32,972 nt of DNA from Porticoccus sp047635255 (lineage in GTDB: Bacteria > Pseudomonadota > Gammaproteobacteria > Pseudomonadales > Porticoccaceae): positions 1 through 32,972 of the forward strand of contig JBLIIR010000008.1 of assembly GCA_047635255.1 (NCBI GenBank), in the 5' to 3' direction. Under the pieces are notes generated by a model. It was not told where the DNA came from, searched no databases, and worked only from the letters and a program-made list of their open reading frames with translations. The translations under genes were made by a program, and so were the position numbers. Below are positions 9,101 to 16,706 of the stretch, one piece after another; position 1 is the stretch's first letter, and each line of letters starts with the position of its first letter.

Positions 9101-10597
9101 TTTGATCTGAAGCAGGTCAATCCAGAGGCGTTAGTTTCAGTGAAGTTAGTTTCCCGCCCAGGTGTTGGGACTATTGCCGCGGGAGTGGCAAAAGCCTACG
9201 CAGATTTAATTACAATATCTGGCTATGATGGCGGCACAGCAGCAAGCCCACTAACATCGATTCGTTACGCGGGCTCTCCTTGGGAGCTGGGTTTGGCTGA
9301 AACTCATCAAATGCTTAAAGCGAACGATTTGCGCCATAAAGTCCGTGTTCAAACAGATGGAGGGCTAAAAACTGGCCTTGATGTTGTAAAAGCTGCTATT
9401 TTGGGTGCAGAAAGCTTTGGTTTTGGTACTGGCCCAATGGTTGCTCTTGGATGTAAGTACCTGAGAATTTGTCATTTGAATAACTGTGCGACAGGGGTTG
9501 CCACACAGGATAAAGAGCTCAGAGAGAACTACTATAGAGGTACTGTGCAAACAGCAAAGAACTTCTTTCTTTTTATGGCGGAAGAAACTCGAGAGTGGAT
9601 GGCCCGTCTCGGGGTAAGAACCATGGAAGAGCTGGTTGGCAGGGTTGACTTGCTGGAAATTTTTGAGGGCAACACAGAAAAACAAAAGAAATTAGATTTG
9701 TCCCCAATACTTCATACTGATGCATTGCTGGATAGTAAGCCGCAAACATGCCAGGTAATTAAAAATGCACCCTTTGACAAAGGGTGCTTAGCTGAAGAAA
9801 TGGTGGTTGACATATTGCCTGCTGTTAAGTCAAAAAAGGGTGGCGAGTTTAGCTATAACATAAGCAATTGTGACCGCTCTATTGGCGCCCGCCTTTCTGG
9901 CGAAATAGCTAAACGTTACGGGAATCAAGGCATGGCTGATGCCCCGATAAAATTAATGCTAAATGGTGTGGCCGGCCAGTCGCTTGGTGTTTGGAATGCG
10001 GGCGGTTTAAATATACATCTTTGTGGTGATGCTAATGACTATGTTGGCAAAGGAATGGCTGGCGGTAAAATTGTCATAGCGCCGCCAAAAGATAGCAATT
10101 TTTCCTCTAATGCCACTCCTATTATTGGTAACACTTGTCTATATGGTGCAACATCAGGCAAGTTGTTTGCCGCTGGTCTTGCAGGAGAGCGCTTTGCTGT
10201 CCGCAATTCAGGTGCTCAGGCTGTAATTGAGGGCGCTGGACATCATTGCTGTGAATACATGACAGGCGGGGTAATTGTTGTGTTAGGCTCCGTAGGCTCT
10301 AATTTTGGGGCTGGCATGACGGGCGGCTTTGCCTATGTTTTGGATGAAAATAACAGTTTTGTAGACAGCTATAATATGGAGTTAGTTGAAATCCAGCGCA
10401 TTACAACTGAATCAACAGAAGGGTATCGTGTTCATTTGGAGGCCATGATTACTGAATTTGTTGCAGAGACAGCTAGCGCTTGGGGTCAAGAGATTCTAGA
10501 TAATTTTGAGGGATTCATTAGAAAATTTTGGCTAGTGAAGCCAAAGGCGGCTAGCCTAGAAAAGCTATTGGCGCATACACGTGCTGAACCCCAATAA
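6143..10597 (+). CDS. gltB: Glutamate synthase (NADPH), large subunit
   Basis: The large subunit of GOGAT takes ammonia from glutamine and adds it to 2-oxoglutarate, making glutamate for ammonium assimilation. The N-terminal class II amidotransferase domain begins DNCGFGLIAH; Cys15 would become the N-terminal nucleophile after removal of a short propeptide. The central and FMN-binding synthase domains follow (SLGALSPEAHEGLAQAMN, SGEGGEDPARYGT, GYDGGTAASPL). Three cysteines in ALGCKYLRICHLNNC hold the 3Fe-4S cluster. The C-terminal GXGXG beta-helix region contains NDYVGKGMAGGK and GAGMTGGFAYVLDE. Starting at the ATG at 6143 gives 1484 residues, the normal mature-plus-short-propeptide size. The frame is open to a TTG at 6086, which would add 19 residues unlike the family. 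Confidence 0.97.
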   Translation: MPTGLYSLDEFKDNCGFGLIAHTKGKVSHRVLETAIEALACMTHRGGIASDGKTGDGCGLLLQKPDAFMRDVAKKLFDVELPELYAVGSVMLSQDSSQRNHAKNTMSTVLSDQGLEVIGWREVPTSKDCLGRIALETLPAIEQIFIAAGDLDKKKFNARLFISKRKIEIALASDNSFYVASLAANVISYKGLMMPVDLPIFYPDLANPLLKTAICIFHQRFSTNTSPQWPLAQPFRMLAHNGEINTLHGNRNWSVARTSKFVTPLLPDLQDVKPLVNRTGSDSSSLDNMLEVMVAGGIDLHKAVRMLVPPAWDNNQDYGLSERAYFEYIAMHMEPWDGPAGLVITDGRYAVCTLDRNGLRPSRWVLTDDDIIAVASEVGVYKYSTSSVVAKGRLGPGDMLSIDTHTGSIMNAGQIDKEMASANPYQAWLNSSTIKIMSSMDDESIEVEGALSRERVRNFMKMFLVSMEEREQILRPLAEGGQEAVGSMGDDTPTAVLSVKDRSFYDYFRQQFAQVTNPPIDPLRETLVMSLKTQLGREGNIFLESPELAKRINLSSPVLSPRKYYALKNNTQDDYRVKKFSVNYDPKTSNLGQAIQGLCEEVSGAVRDGIRCCILSDSDILPDNLPIQMLMAVGAVHHHLIKLGLRCDANIIASTASARDSHQIATLIGCGASAVYPFLSYHILSDMVTAGEILCDIDAAFKNYRQGMNKGLLKILSKMGISTVASYRGAQLYEIIGLSPEIVNMCFLGTPSRIKGADFNDLQQDQQRLADQAWSERKSINPGGLLKYVHGQEYHAFNPDVVTTLHRAVQESDYTAWHDYADLVNKRPASTLRDLLKIKADIKPILLSDVEPIEKILKRFDSAGMSLGALSPEAHEGLAQAMNSLGGRSNSGEGGEDPARYGTMKASKIKQVASGRFGVTPHYLSSAEVIQIKVAQGAKPGEGGQLPGGKVNELIARLRYSVPGVTLISPPPHHDIYSIEDLAQLIFDLKQVNPEALVSVKLVSRPGVGTIAAGVAKAYADLITISGYDGGTAASPLTSIRYAGSPWELGLAETHQMLKANDLRHKVRVQTDGGLKTGLDVVKAAILGAESFGFGTGPMVALGCKYLRICHLNNCATGVATQDKELRENYYRGTVQTAKNFFLFMAEETREWMARLGVRTMEELVGRVDLLEIFEGNTEKQKKLDLSPILHTDALLDSKPQTCQVIKNAPFDKGCLAEEMVVDILPAVKSKKGGEFSYNISNCDRSIGARLSGEIAKRYGNQGMADAPIKLMLNGVAGQSLGVWNAGGLNIHLCGDANDYVGKGMAGGKIVIAPPKDSNFSSNATPIIGNTCLYGATSGKLFAAGLAGERFAVRNSGAQAVIEGAGHHCCEYMTGGVIVVLGSVGSNFGAGMTGGFAYVLDENNSFVDSYNMELVEIQRITTESTEGYRVHLEAMITEFVAETASAWGQEILDNFEGFIRKFWLVKPKAASLEKLLAHTRAEPQ

Positions 10598-10651
10598 TAT
10601 GAAAAAATACAAAAGCCCAAAACTGCTGCTGATATTAAAGAGTTTATAATT

Positions 10652-12070
10652 ATGAGCGATAGATTAAACAACGATTTCCAGTTTCTTCAGGTAGGAAGGC
10701 ATGACCCTGAAACCAAGGACATGTATAGCCGCACCAAGGAATTTGTTGAAATATATCAACCTACTGAAATAAAGGATGCATGCAATCAGGCGCATCGCTG
10801 CTTAGATTGCGGTAACCCTTACTGCGAATGGAAGTGCCCTGTACATAATTACATACCAAATTGGCTACAACTCTTATCTGATGGAAATATCGTTGAGGCT
10901 GCAGAGTTGTGTCATGCTACCAATACGCTACCGGAGGTATGTGGGCGTGTTTGCCCACAAGATCGCTTATGCGAGGGGGCTTGCACGCTTAATGATGAGT
11001 TTGGTGCAGTAACAATCGGTAATGCGGAAAAATATATTACTGATACCGCGTTTGCCATGGGCTGGCGCCCAGATACGTCAAAAGTTTCCTGGACTGACAA
11101 AAGAGTTGCCATTATTGGTGCCGGACCATCAGGACTCGGATGCGCTGATGTTCTTGTGCGTAGTGGAGTCAAACCAGTGGTTTTTGATCGTTACCCTGAA
11201 ATTGGCGGCCTGCTGACTTTTGGTATTCCAGAATTTAAGTTGGAAAAATCTATCATGCAGCAGCGTCGGGAAATTTTTGAGGACATGGGAATAGAATTTA
11301 AGCTAAACACACATATTGGTGTGGATGTTGAAATTGATGACTTGGTAAGCGAGTTTGATGCTATTTTTCTAGGCATGGGTACCTATAAATATATGAAAGG
11401 TGATTTTCCTGGTGAAGATTTACCGGGTGTTTATGATGCTTTGCCATTTCTTGTGTCTAGCGTAAATAGAAATATGGGCTGGGAAAAAGATCCCAGTGAT
11501 TTTATCACTGTTAAGGATCAACGAGTAGTAGTTCTCGGAGGCGGAGATACCGCTATGGACTGCAATCGTACATCTATCAGACAGGGTGCGACTAACGTTT
11601 CTTGTGCATATCGTCGTGATCAAGAAAACATGCCTGGTTCACGCAAAGAGGTAAAAAATGCCCAAGAAGAGGGGGTTAAGTTTTTATTTAACAGGCAGCC
11701 TGTTGAGATTATTGGTAGCAACACAGTTGAAGGCGTTAAGGTTATAACTACTGAATTGGGCGATCCTGATGAAAATGGCCGTCGCCGCCCCATTCCAGTA
11801 CCTGGCAGTGAAGAGATATTGCCGGCAGATGTGGTATTAATTGCATTTGGGTTTAAGCCTGATCCAGCCCCATGGATGGGAAATCTCGGCGTAGAGCTAA
11901 ATGACTGGGAAGGTGTTATTGCAGCAGAAGAGCAACAATTTAAATTTCAAACCAGTAACCCCAAAGTGTTCGCTGGTGGCGATATGGTGCGCGGTTCTGA
12001 TTTGGTTGTGACCGCTATCTGGGAGGGTCGTCAAGCCGGCGAAGGCATTCTTGATTATCTGAAAATCTAA
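10652..12070 (+). CDS. gltD: Glutamate synthase (NADPH), small subunit
   Basis: At 472 residues this matches E. coli GltD exactly in length. The N-terminal part has the low-potential 4Fe-4S cysteine groups (CLDCGNPYCEWKCP near residue 50 and CGRVCPQDRLCEGAC near 95). The first FAD/NADPH dinucleotide fold starts at VAIIGAGPSGLGCADVL, the second at VVVLGGGDTAMDCNRTS, and the C-terminal FAD motif is VFAGGDMVRGSDLVVTAI. It passes electrons from NADPH to the large subunit. It follows gltB by 54 bases without a visible terminator, so the two are one transcript. Confidence 0.96.
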   Translation: MSDRLNNDFQFLQVGRHDPETKDMYSRTKEFVEIYQPTEIKDACNQAHRCLDCGNPYCEWKCPVHNYIPNWLQLLSDGNIVEAAELCHATNTLPEVCGRVCPQDRLCEGACTLNDEFGAVTIGNAEKYITDTAFAMGWRPDTSKVSWTDKRVAIIGAGPSGLGCADVLVRSGVKPVVFDRYPEIGGLLTFGIPEFKLEKSIMQQRREIFEDMGIEFKLNTHIGVDVEIDDLVSEFDAIFLGMGTYKYMKGDFPGEDLPGVYDALPFLVSSVNRNMGWEKDPSDFITVKDQRVVVLGGGDTAMDCNRTSIRQGATNVSCAYRRDQENMPGSRKEVKNAQEEGVKFLFNRQPVEIIGSNTVEGVKVITTELGDPDENGRRRPIPVPGSEEILPADVVLIAFGFKPDPAPWMGNLGVELNDWEGVIAAEEQQFKFQTSNPKVFAGGDMVRGSDLVVTAIWEGRQAGEGILDYLKI

Positions 12071-12082
12071 GGATCTTTTCTT

Positions 12083-13150
12083 ATGACAGAGCTTAAAAAC
12101 GATCGTTTTCTGCGAGCATTGATGCGAGAAAAGGTAGACGTGACTCCCGTTTGGATGATGCGGCAAGCTGGCCGCTATCTCCCAGAATATAGGGAAGTGA
12201 GAGCTCAAGCGGGTGATTTTATGTCGCTTTGCACAAATCCTGATAGAGCTTGCGAGGTAACCTTGCAGCCTCTGAATCGCTATAATCTAGATGCTGCTAT
12301 ACTATTCTCTGATATTTTAACGATACCTGATGCTATGGGTTTGGGGGTATTTTTTGAGTCTGGCGAAGGCCCCCGTTTTCGTAAGCCAGTTCGAACCGAA
12401 AGTGATATCAATAAATTATCTGTTATCGATCCTTATAAGGATCTACCTTATGTTGTTGAAGCGGTCACTACTATACGACGAGAACTTAATGGCCGTGTGC
12501 CTTTAATAGGATTTTCCGGCAGTCCATGGACATTGGCTACATATATGATAGAAGGCCGAGCCAGCCGTGATTTCCCCCTGTCTAAAGCCATGGCTTACAA
12601 TCAGCCAGAGCTAATGCATCAATTGCTTGATGTCCTCGCTGCCTCAGTAATCGTGTATCTGAACGCTCAAATTAAGGCTGGCGCTCAAGCAGTGCAAATT
12701 TTTGACACTTGGGGTGGAGCCCTGTCTTATGCTGCCTATCGAGAATTCTCTTTACAGTACATGAAAAAAATTGTTTGCGGCTTAATTCAAAAGAATGAAG
12801 GCAGAAAAGTACCCGTAATTTTATTTACTAAGGGAGGGGGTCAGTGGTTGGAGGATATTGCTGATACTGGATGCCATGCTGTGGGTCTTGATTGGACTAC
12901 CCATATTGGAGTTGCGCGGAAAAGGGTGGGTGACCGTGTTGCTTTGCAAGGTAACATGGATCCTGCAATTCTGCGTGCAACGCCACAGCGCATTAGAGAA
13001 GAGGTCCAGTCTATTTTACTGCAATTTGGTGGTGGTAATGGACATGTGTTCAACCTTGGTCATGGAATAACTCCTGATATCAAGCCTGAAAACGTAAAAA
13101 TATTTATTGATGCTGTACATGAGTTGTCATCATCTCGCCAAGACGGGTAG
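12083..13150 (+). CDS. hemE: Uroporphyrinogen decarboxylase
   Basis: HemE removes four carboxyl groups from uroporphyrinogen III to give coproporphyrinogen III in heme synthesis. The signatures are MRQAGRYLPEYR (about residues 26-37, substrate-binding arginines), FSDILTIPDAMG (with the catalytic Asp), GFSGSPWTLATYMIEG, and FDTWGGALS. The length of 355 is typical. An AAGGA ribosome site lies in the 12-base gap after gltD, so it may be co-transcribed with gltBD, as in Pseudomonas. Its last 47 bases overlap the end of psd on the opposite strand. Confidence 0.96.
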   Translation: MTELKNDRFLRALMREKVDVTPVWMMRQAGRYLPEYREVRAQAGDFMSLCTNPDRACEVTLQPLNRYNLDAAILFSDILTIPDAMGLGVFFESGEGPRFRKPVRTESDINKLSVIDPYKDLPYVVEAVTTIRRELNGRVPLIGFSGSPWTLATYMIEGRASRDFPLSKAMAYNQPELMHQLLDVLAASVIVYLNAQIKAGAQAVQIFDTWGGALSYAAYREFSLQYMKKIVCGLIQKNEGRKVPVILFTKGGGQWLEDIADTGCHAVGLDWTTHIGVARKRVGDRVALQGNMDPAILRATPQRIREEVQSILLQFGGGNGHVFNLGHGITPDIKPENVKIFIDAVHELSSSRQDG

Positions 13151-13964
13151 TTGATCCAGGCGTATATTTCTCTGACCATGCTGTTTTGTTGGGCTCAAAC
13201 ATTACGATTACTGTGGAGCCAAATTTAAAGCGCCCCATTTCTTCACCCTTCTTTAGCCTGACATTCTGTGAATCGAATTGATTAATAGATAAAGTGTTAG
13301 GATGATAGTGCCCATGCCACACTGATTCTATTCCGGCTACCATCATTGCTCCAACCAAGACCACAGCACAAAGCCCAGCTGGGGTTTTAAACATACAGAC
13401 TAACCGCTCATTTTTTGCAAACAAACCATCTATATGTTCGGTGGTTGTGAGATTAACAGAGAAAAGTTTACCGGGAATATAGCGCGTGTAGAGCAGCTCT
13501 CCATCGATTGGCATATGAACCCGATGGTAATCTTTTGGTGACAGGTAGATTGTCATAAAATCGCCGCTAAGAAAGCGCCTGCTGTCCTCATCATCAGCGC
13601 CAAGCAATGAGGAAGAGGAGAAATATTTTCCTTTGGCTTGGAAAATATTTCCTTCTCGAATAGCCCCCATTTGACTAACGATCCCATCAGCTGGACAGAC
13701 GATAACAGCATCATTGCTATTAACTGGTCTAACATCTTCCTTTAGAGCTCGAGTAAAAAAAGCATTAAAATTTTGGTAGTCATTCGGTGAGGCTGACTTT
13801 GCTTCATCTAGGTTGATATCATAGATCCTGATGAATAGATTAATTAATAGATTTTTGAGCCAGGGGTTTTTGGCTTCAGCCAAAAATGCACCAATCCGAG
13901 ATAATGTATGCTGTGGAAGCATGCGCTGAAATGCAGCAAACCATTCTGAGCGTAAATTATTCAT
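13104..13964 (-). CDS. psd: Phosphatidylserine decarboxylase proenzyme
   Basis: Psd is an inner-membrane enzyme that makes phosphatidylethanolamine. It is synthesised as a proenzyme that cuts itself before a serine, turning that serine into the pyruvoyl cofactor. The predicted self-processing site is FGST (Ser250), with the helping residues Asp93 in PADG and the histidines in DYHRVHMP (147/150). The alpha subunit would be about 37 residues. The common form of the site is LGST; FGST keeps the essential Gly-Ser. Length 286 is normal. It starts four bases after the rhdA stop and is therefore in one operon with it. Convergent hemE overlaps its 3' end. Confidence 0.95.
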   Translation of the reverse strand: MNNLRSEWFAAFQRMLPQHTLSRIGAFLAEAKNPWLKNLLINLFIRIYDINLDEAKSASPNDYQNFNAFFTRALKEDVRPVNSNDAVIVCPADGIVSQMGAIREGNIFQAKGKYFSSSSLLGADDEDSRRFLSGDFMTIYLSPKDYHRVHMPIDGELLYTRYIPGKLFSVNLTTTEHIDGLFAKNERLVCMFKTPAGLCAVVLVGAMMVAGIESVWHGHYHPNTLSINQFDSQNVRLKKGEEMGRFKFGSTVIVMFEPNKTAWSEKYTPGSTTRLGEMMTTHVQHQ

Positions 13965-13968
13965 ATAT

Positions 13969-14775
13969 TTATATTTCTACAGGAGTGCGGGGGTGGTTTC
14001 CCCATTCAGCCCAAGATCCGTCGTAAGCGCGGATACTCTCAAACCCTAAGATTCTTCCAAGCATATATGTGAATCCAGAGCGATGATGCGATTGACAATG
14101 AGTAATTGTTGGCTTCTTTTGAGAAATACCTAAATCTTCAAGCCTTGTTAGCGCATCATTACGAATACGTTGATTTCGTTTAAAATCCATCATGCTGGTC
14201 CACTCACAATGAATTGCACCTGGGATATGACCTCCCTTCTCGGCGTATAGGGTGGTTCCAGTATATTCCCCTTCACTCCTAGCATCCCAAATCTGTAGTT
14301 GAGAGCCCTCTAGGGATCGCATAATTTCTTCAGCATCTACGATAGGTGAGCGATCAATCGCAAGATTGCGATAAGTTTTTTTGATGACAGGAGCATCAGC
14401 TGTCGTTGGGTGGCCTTCGTTATGCCATGCAATAAGGCCACCATTTAAATATGACCAATTTTTGTGTCCTATTACATCAAGAGTCCAGAGAAATCTCCCA
14501 GCCCAGCCTCCACCTTCATCATCATAGGCGATTACATGCTTTTCCTCAGTGAGGCCAATGCTGTTAATTATAGCTGAAATTTGCTCTATTGATGGGAGCA
14601 TGTTGGGTGTAGGAAAAGATCCAGCCATAAGTGTTTTCGGTGAAACATGGACGGCCCCAGGTATATGTTTGCGACTATAAAGAGCATCATTACATAAATC
14701 TACAATTAAGAGATTGGACTCATTGAGTCGCTCACTTAAAGATTCTGGCTCTATTAAGTTATATGTCTTTGGCAT
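13969..14775 (-). CDS. rhdA: Thiosulfate sulfurtransferase (two-domain rhodanese)
   Basis: This has two rhodanese domains, an inactive N-terminal one (about 1-125) and an active C-terminal one (145-268). The active-site loop is CQSHHRS with Cys227; Pseudomonas and Azotobacter RhdA have the very similar CQTHHR loop, which favours thiosulfate rather than 3-mercaptopyruvate as sulfur donor. The CRSGE-type loop of SseA is absent. The likely role is cytoplasmic sulfur transfer or cyanide detoxification; the physiological acceptor is unknown. AGAGGG lies 6-7 bases before the ATG. The gene lies between rsgA and psd, as in Pseudomonas, but without motAB beside it. Confidence 0.88.
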   Translation of the reverse strand: MPKTYNLIEPESLSERLNESNLLIVDLCNDALYSRKHIPGAVHVSPKTLMAGSFPTPNMLPSIEQISAIINSIGLTEEKHVIAYDDEGGGWAGRFLWTLDVIGHKNWSYLNGGLIAWHNEGHPTTADAPVIKKTYRNLAIDRSPIVDAEEIMRSLEGSQLQIWDARSEGEYTGTTLYAEKGGHIPGAIHCEWTSMMDFKRNQRIRNDALTRLEDLGISQKKPTITHCQSHHRSGFTYMLGRILGFESIRAYDGSWAEWGNHPRTPVEI

Positions 14776-14815
14776 ACTAGCCCTCTGTTATGTCGCGTGG
14801 ATTTTGTACAGCATA

Positions 14816-14824
14816 ATTATATCA
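14816..14824 (-). promoter_or_regulatory. Extended -10 promoter element of rhdA-psd
   Basis: On the minus strand TGATATAAT (14824-14816) matches the extended -10 form TGnTATAAT exactly. A start near 14809 would give a leader of about 35 bases ending in the AGAGGG ribosome site of rhdA. No clear -35 is seen, which is usual for extended -10 promoters. It would separate rhdA-psd from rsgA. Confidence 0.5.
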
Positions 14825-14883
14825 CCCCGTAATATCTATTCCATCTCCGAAATTTTTATAATTGAAAAATTTTTAGGATTTAG

Positions 14884-15897
14884 CTACCCATCTTTAAGGC
14901 TTTTAACCATATGCAAATAGCTCTCAAATCTTGCCCGCTGTATTTTTCCAGCACTAATTGCTTCGATTAGTGCGCAATCTGGCTCATGTTGGTGGCGACA
15001 GTTACGAAATCTACATTTTCCAAGATAGGCTAAAAATTCTATAAATCCTTCTGCAATTGCATCGGGCTTTAGATGCCACAATCCAAATTCACGTATTCCT
15101 GGAGAGTCAATAACATCACCTCCGCTAGGGAGATGAAAAAGTCTGGAAGTGGTTGTTGTATGTGTGCCTTTTTCTTTTGATTTGGATAAGTCGCCTACAG
15201 CGACATTGATTTCAGGAGACAGCCTGTTAAGCAAAGAGGATTTCCCTACGCCAGATTGACCTACAAACACACTGGTGAAATCCCTAAGGTAGGCTTCAAG
15301 TTCCTTTATGCCAACCCCATCTTTAGCAGAAACTAAGAAATAGTCATACCCTATATTTTCATAATTTTTAGCCAGAGACATCAGTGATTCTAAATTTTCT
15401 TGCTCTATTTGATCGGCTTTATTTAGGATGATTAGGGGTTGTATAGCTTGATGTTCAGCTGCGACTAGGTACCTATCAATCAGATTTGCATGTGGTTCTG
15501 GATAAGGAGCTATAACAATAGCTATCCTATCAATGTTGGCCGCTACAGGGCGAAGATTTCCTCGATTATCAGGCCGGCAAAGTTCAGAATTTCTAGTGTA
15601 CTGAGCAACAACAACGCCATGGGTACCGCTATCTTTCCAGGTGACTTTGTCGCCAGAAACAATTGTTGGTAGATTGGCCCTTAGGTGGCATCGTCGAACG
15701 ATTTTTTTTGAAATATCTACAGCTTCAACATCAACCTGAGCTCCGTAGCTGGCAATGACGACACCATATCGTTCTAGATCAGTATCACCAGCCTTTCCTC
15801 CAGTAGTCTTCTGCCGGGTATTGGTTTCAGTACCTGCATTCGCTTGGTTCTGCTCAATTCGCCGGCGTTGCTGCTTGGTTAGTTGGCGTTTTGTCAA
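14884..15897 (-). CDS. rsgA: Small ribosomal subunit biogenesis GTPase RsgA
   Basis: RsgA (YjeQ) is a circularly permuted GTPase that acts late in 30S maturation. A basic N-terminal tail (1-40) is followed by an OB-fold (about 42-110). The permuted G domain has NKAD (159-162, G4) before the Walker A GQSGVGKS (213-220, G1), then the TTTT switch and DSPG (G3). The C-terminal zinc finger uses Cys295, Cys300, His302 and Cys308. Length 337 is normal. It is divergent from orn with 187 bases between them, the arrangement in many gammaproteobacteria. Confidence 0.95.
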   Translation of the reverse strand: MTKRQLTKQQRRRIEQNQANAGTETNTRQKTTGGKAGDTDLERYGVVIASYGAQVDVEAVDISKKIVRRCHLRANLPTIVSGDKVTWKDSGTHGVVVAQYTRNSELCRPDNRGNLRPVAANIDRIAIVIAPYPEPHANLIDRYLVAAEHQAIQPLIILNKADQIEQENLESLMSLAKNYENIGYDYFLVSAKDGVGIKELEAYLRDFTSVFVGQSGVGKSSLLNRLSPEINVAVGDLSKSKEKGTHTTTTSRLFHLPSGGDVIDSPGIREFGLWHLKPDAIAEGFIEFLAYLGKCRFRNCRHQHEPDCALIEAISAGKIQRARFESYLHMVKSLKDG

Positions 15898-15930
15898 TAT
15901 TCTTCCTTTCGGCCCATGACTTATTTAATT

Positions 15931-15957
15931 GCCAGCAATAATATGATCATTGCTGGC
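15931..15957. repeat. Perfect 9-bp inverted repeat between rsgA and orn
   Basis: GCCAGCAAT (15931-15939) and ATTGCTGGC (15949-15957) are exact reverse complements with a 9-base centre. It lies about 35 bases upstream of rsgA and 128 upstream of orn. No T run follows on either side, so it is not a normal terminator. An operator or a leader hairpin is possible. Confidence 0.5.
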
Positions 15958-16084
15958 TTGCTAGGCGCTAAGGATATAGCATATAGGCATAGAGTGATAG
16001 AAACGGAATATTGCAGATCAGGACTTTTGAAGGATGTATTTTTTTAAAAATGTCGCAAAAATCTAATGAATGGCGTAGATAATA

Positions 16085-16660
16085 ATGAATAGTATCAATG
16101 AAGCACAAAAAGATTCAATGAACCTCATATGGATAGACCTTGAAATGACAGGGCTGGATACCATCAATGATGCTATTATTGAAATTGCTACCATTGTTAC
16201 TGATAAAGACCCTAATATTCTCGGCGAAGGCCCCATTTTTGCCATAAATCAGACAAATAAAGTACTTGAAGGTATGGATGAATGGAACACTAGACAGCAT
16301 CATCGGTCGGGATTAACGGAACGAGTACGTAGCAGCAAGGTATCTCTTGAAGAGGCGGAGCGTGATACGGTTATATTTTTGGAGCAATTCGTAGATGCTG
16401 GGGTTTCCCCGATGTGTGGTAATTCAATTTGTCAGGACCGTCGTTTTTTGTCACGACAAATGCCGGCGCTAGAAGATTTTTTTCATTACCGTAACCTGGA
16501 TGTAAGTAGTATTAACGAGATCGCTAAGCGTTGGCGACCAGAGATACTGGAGGGGTTCAAAAAGAAAAGCTCTCATTTGGCTATGGACGACATAAAAGAT
16601 TCTATTGCAGAGTTAAGGCACTATCGTCACCTATTTTTTAATGTACCAGAAACAGCTTAA
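16085..16660 (+). CDS. orn: Oligoribonuclease
   Basis: Orn is a DEDD-family 3'-to-5' exonuclease that finishes RNA decay by cutting dinucleotides, including pGpG from cyclic-di-GMP turnover. The first exonuclease motif is WIDLEMTGLD (Asp18, Glu20), the middle one is in CQDRRFL, and the last is HLAMDDIKDSIAELRHYR with the catalytic His/Asp. Length 191 is slightly more than E. coli Orn (181) because of about 10 extra N-terminal residues. An ATG at codon 12, just before the conserved core, is an alternative start. The ribosome site at 16085 is weak. Confidence 0.94.
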   Translation: MNSINEAQKDSMNLIWIDLEMTGLDTINDAIIEIATIVTDKDPNILGEGPIFAINQTNKVLEGMDEWNTRQHHRSGLTERVRSSKVSLEEAERDTVIFLEQFVDAGVSPMCGNSICQDRRFLSRQMPALEDFFHYRNLDVSSINEIAKRWRPEILEGFKKKSSHLAMDDIKDSIAELRHYRHLFFNVPETA

Positions 16661-16706
16661 GGTCAAAAAATACCAGAGATTATTGAACCTAAGTATCAAA
16701 GTATGC

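Noticed and set aside
9365..9685. 106-residue minus-strand frame inside gltB
   Set aside because: It is the complement of the conserved iron-sulfur region of GltB, with no start signal.
16661..16706. Terminator between orn and queG (AACCTAAG with CTTAAGGTT)
   Set aside because: Pairing needs a bulge and there is no T run on either strand.
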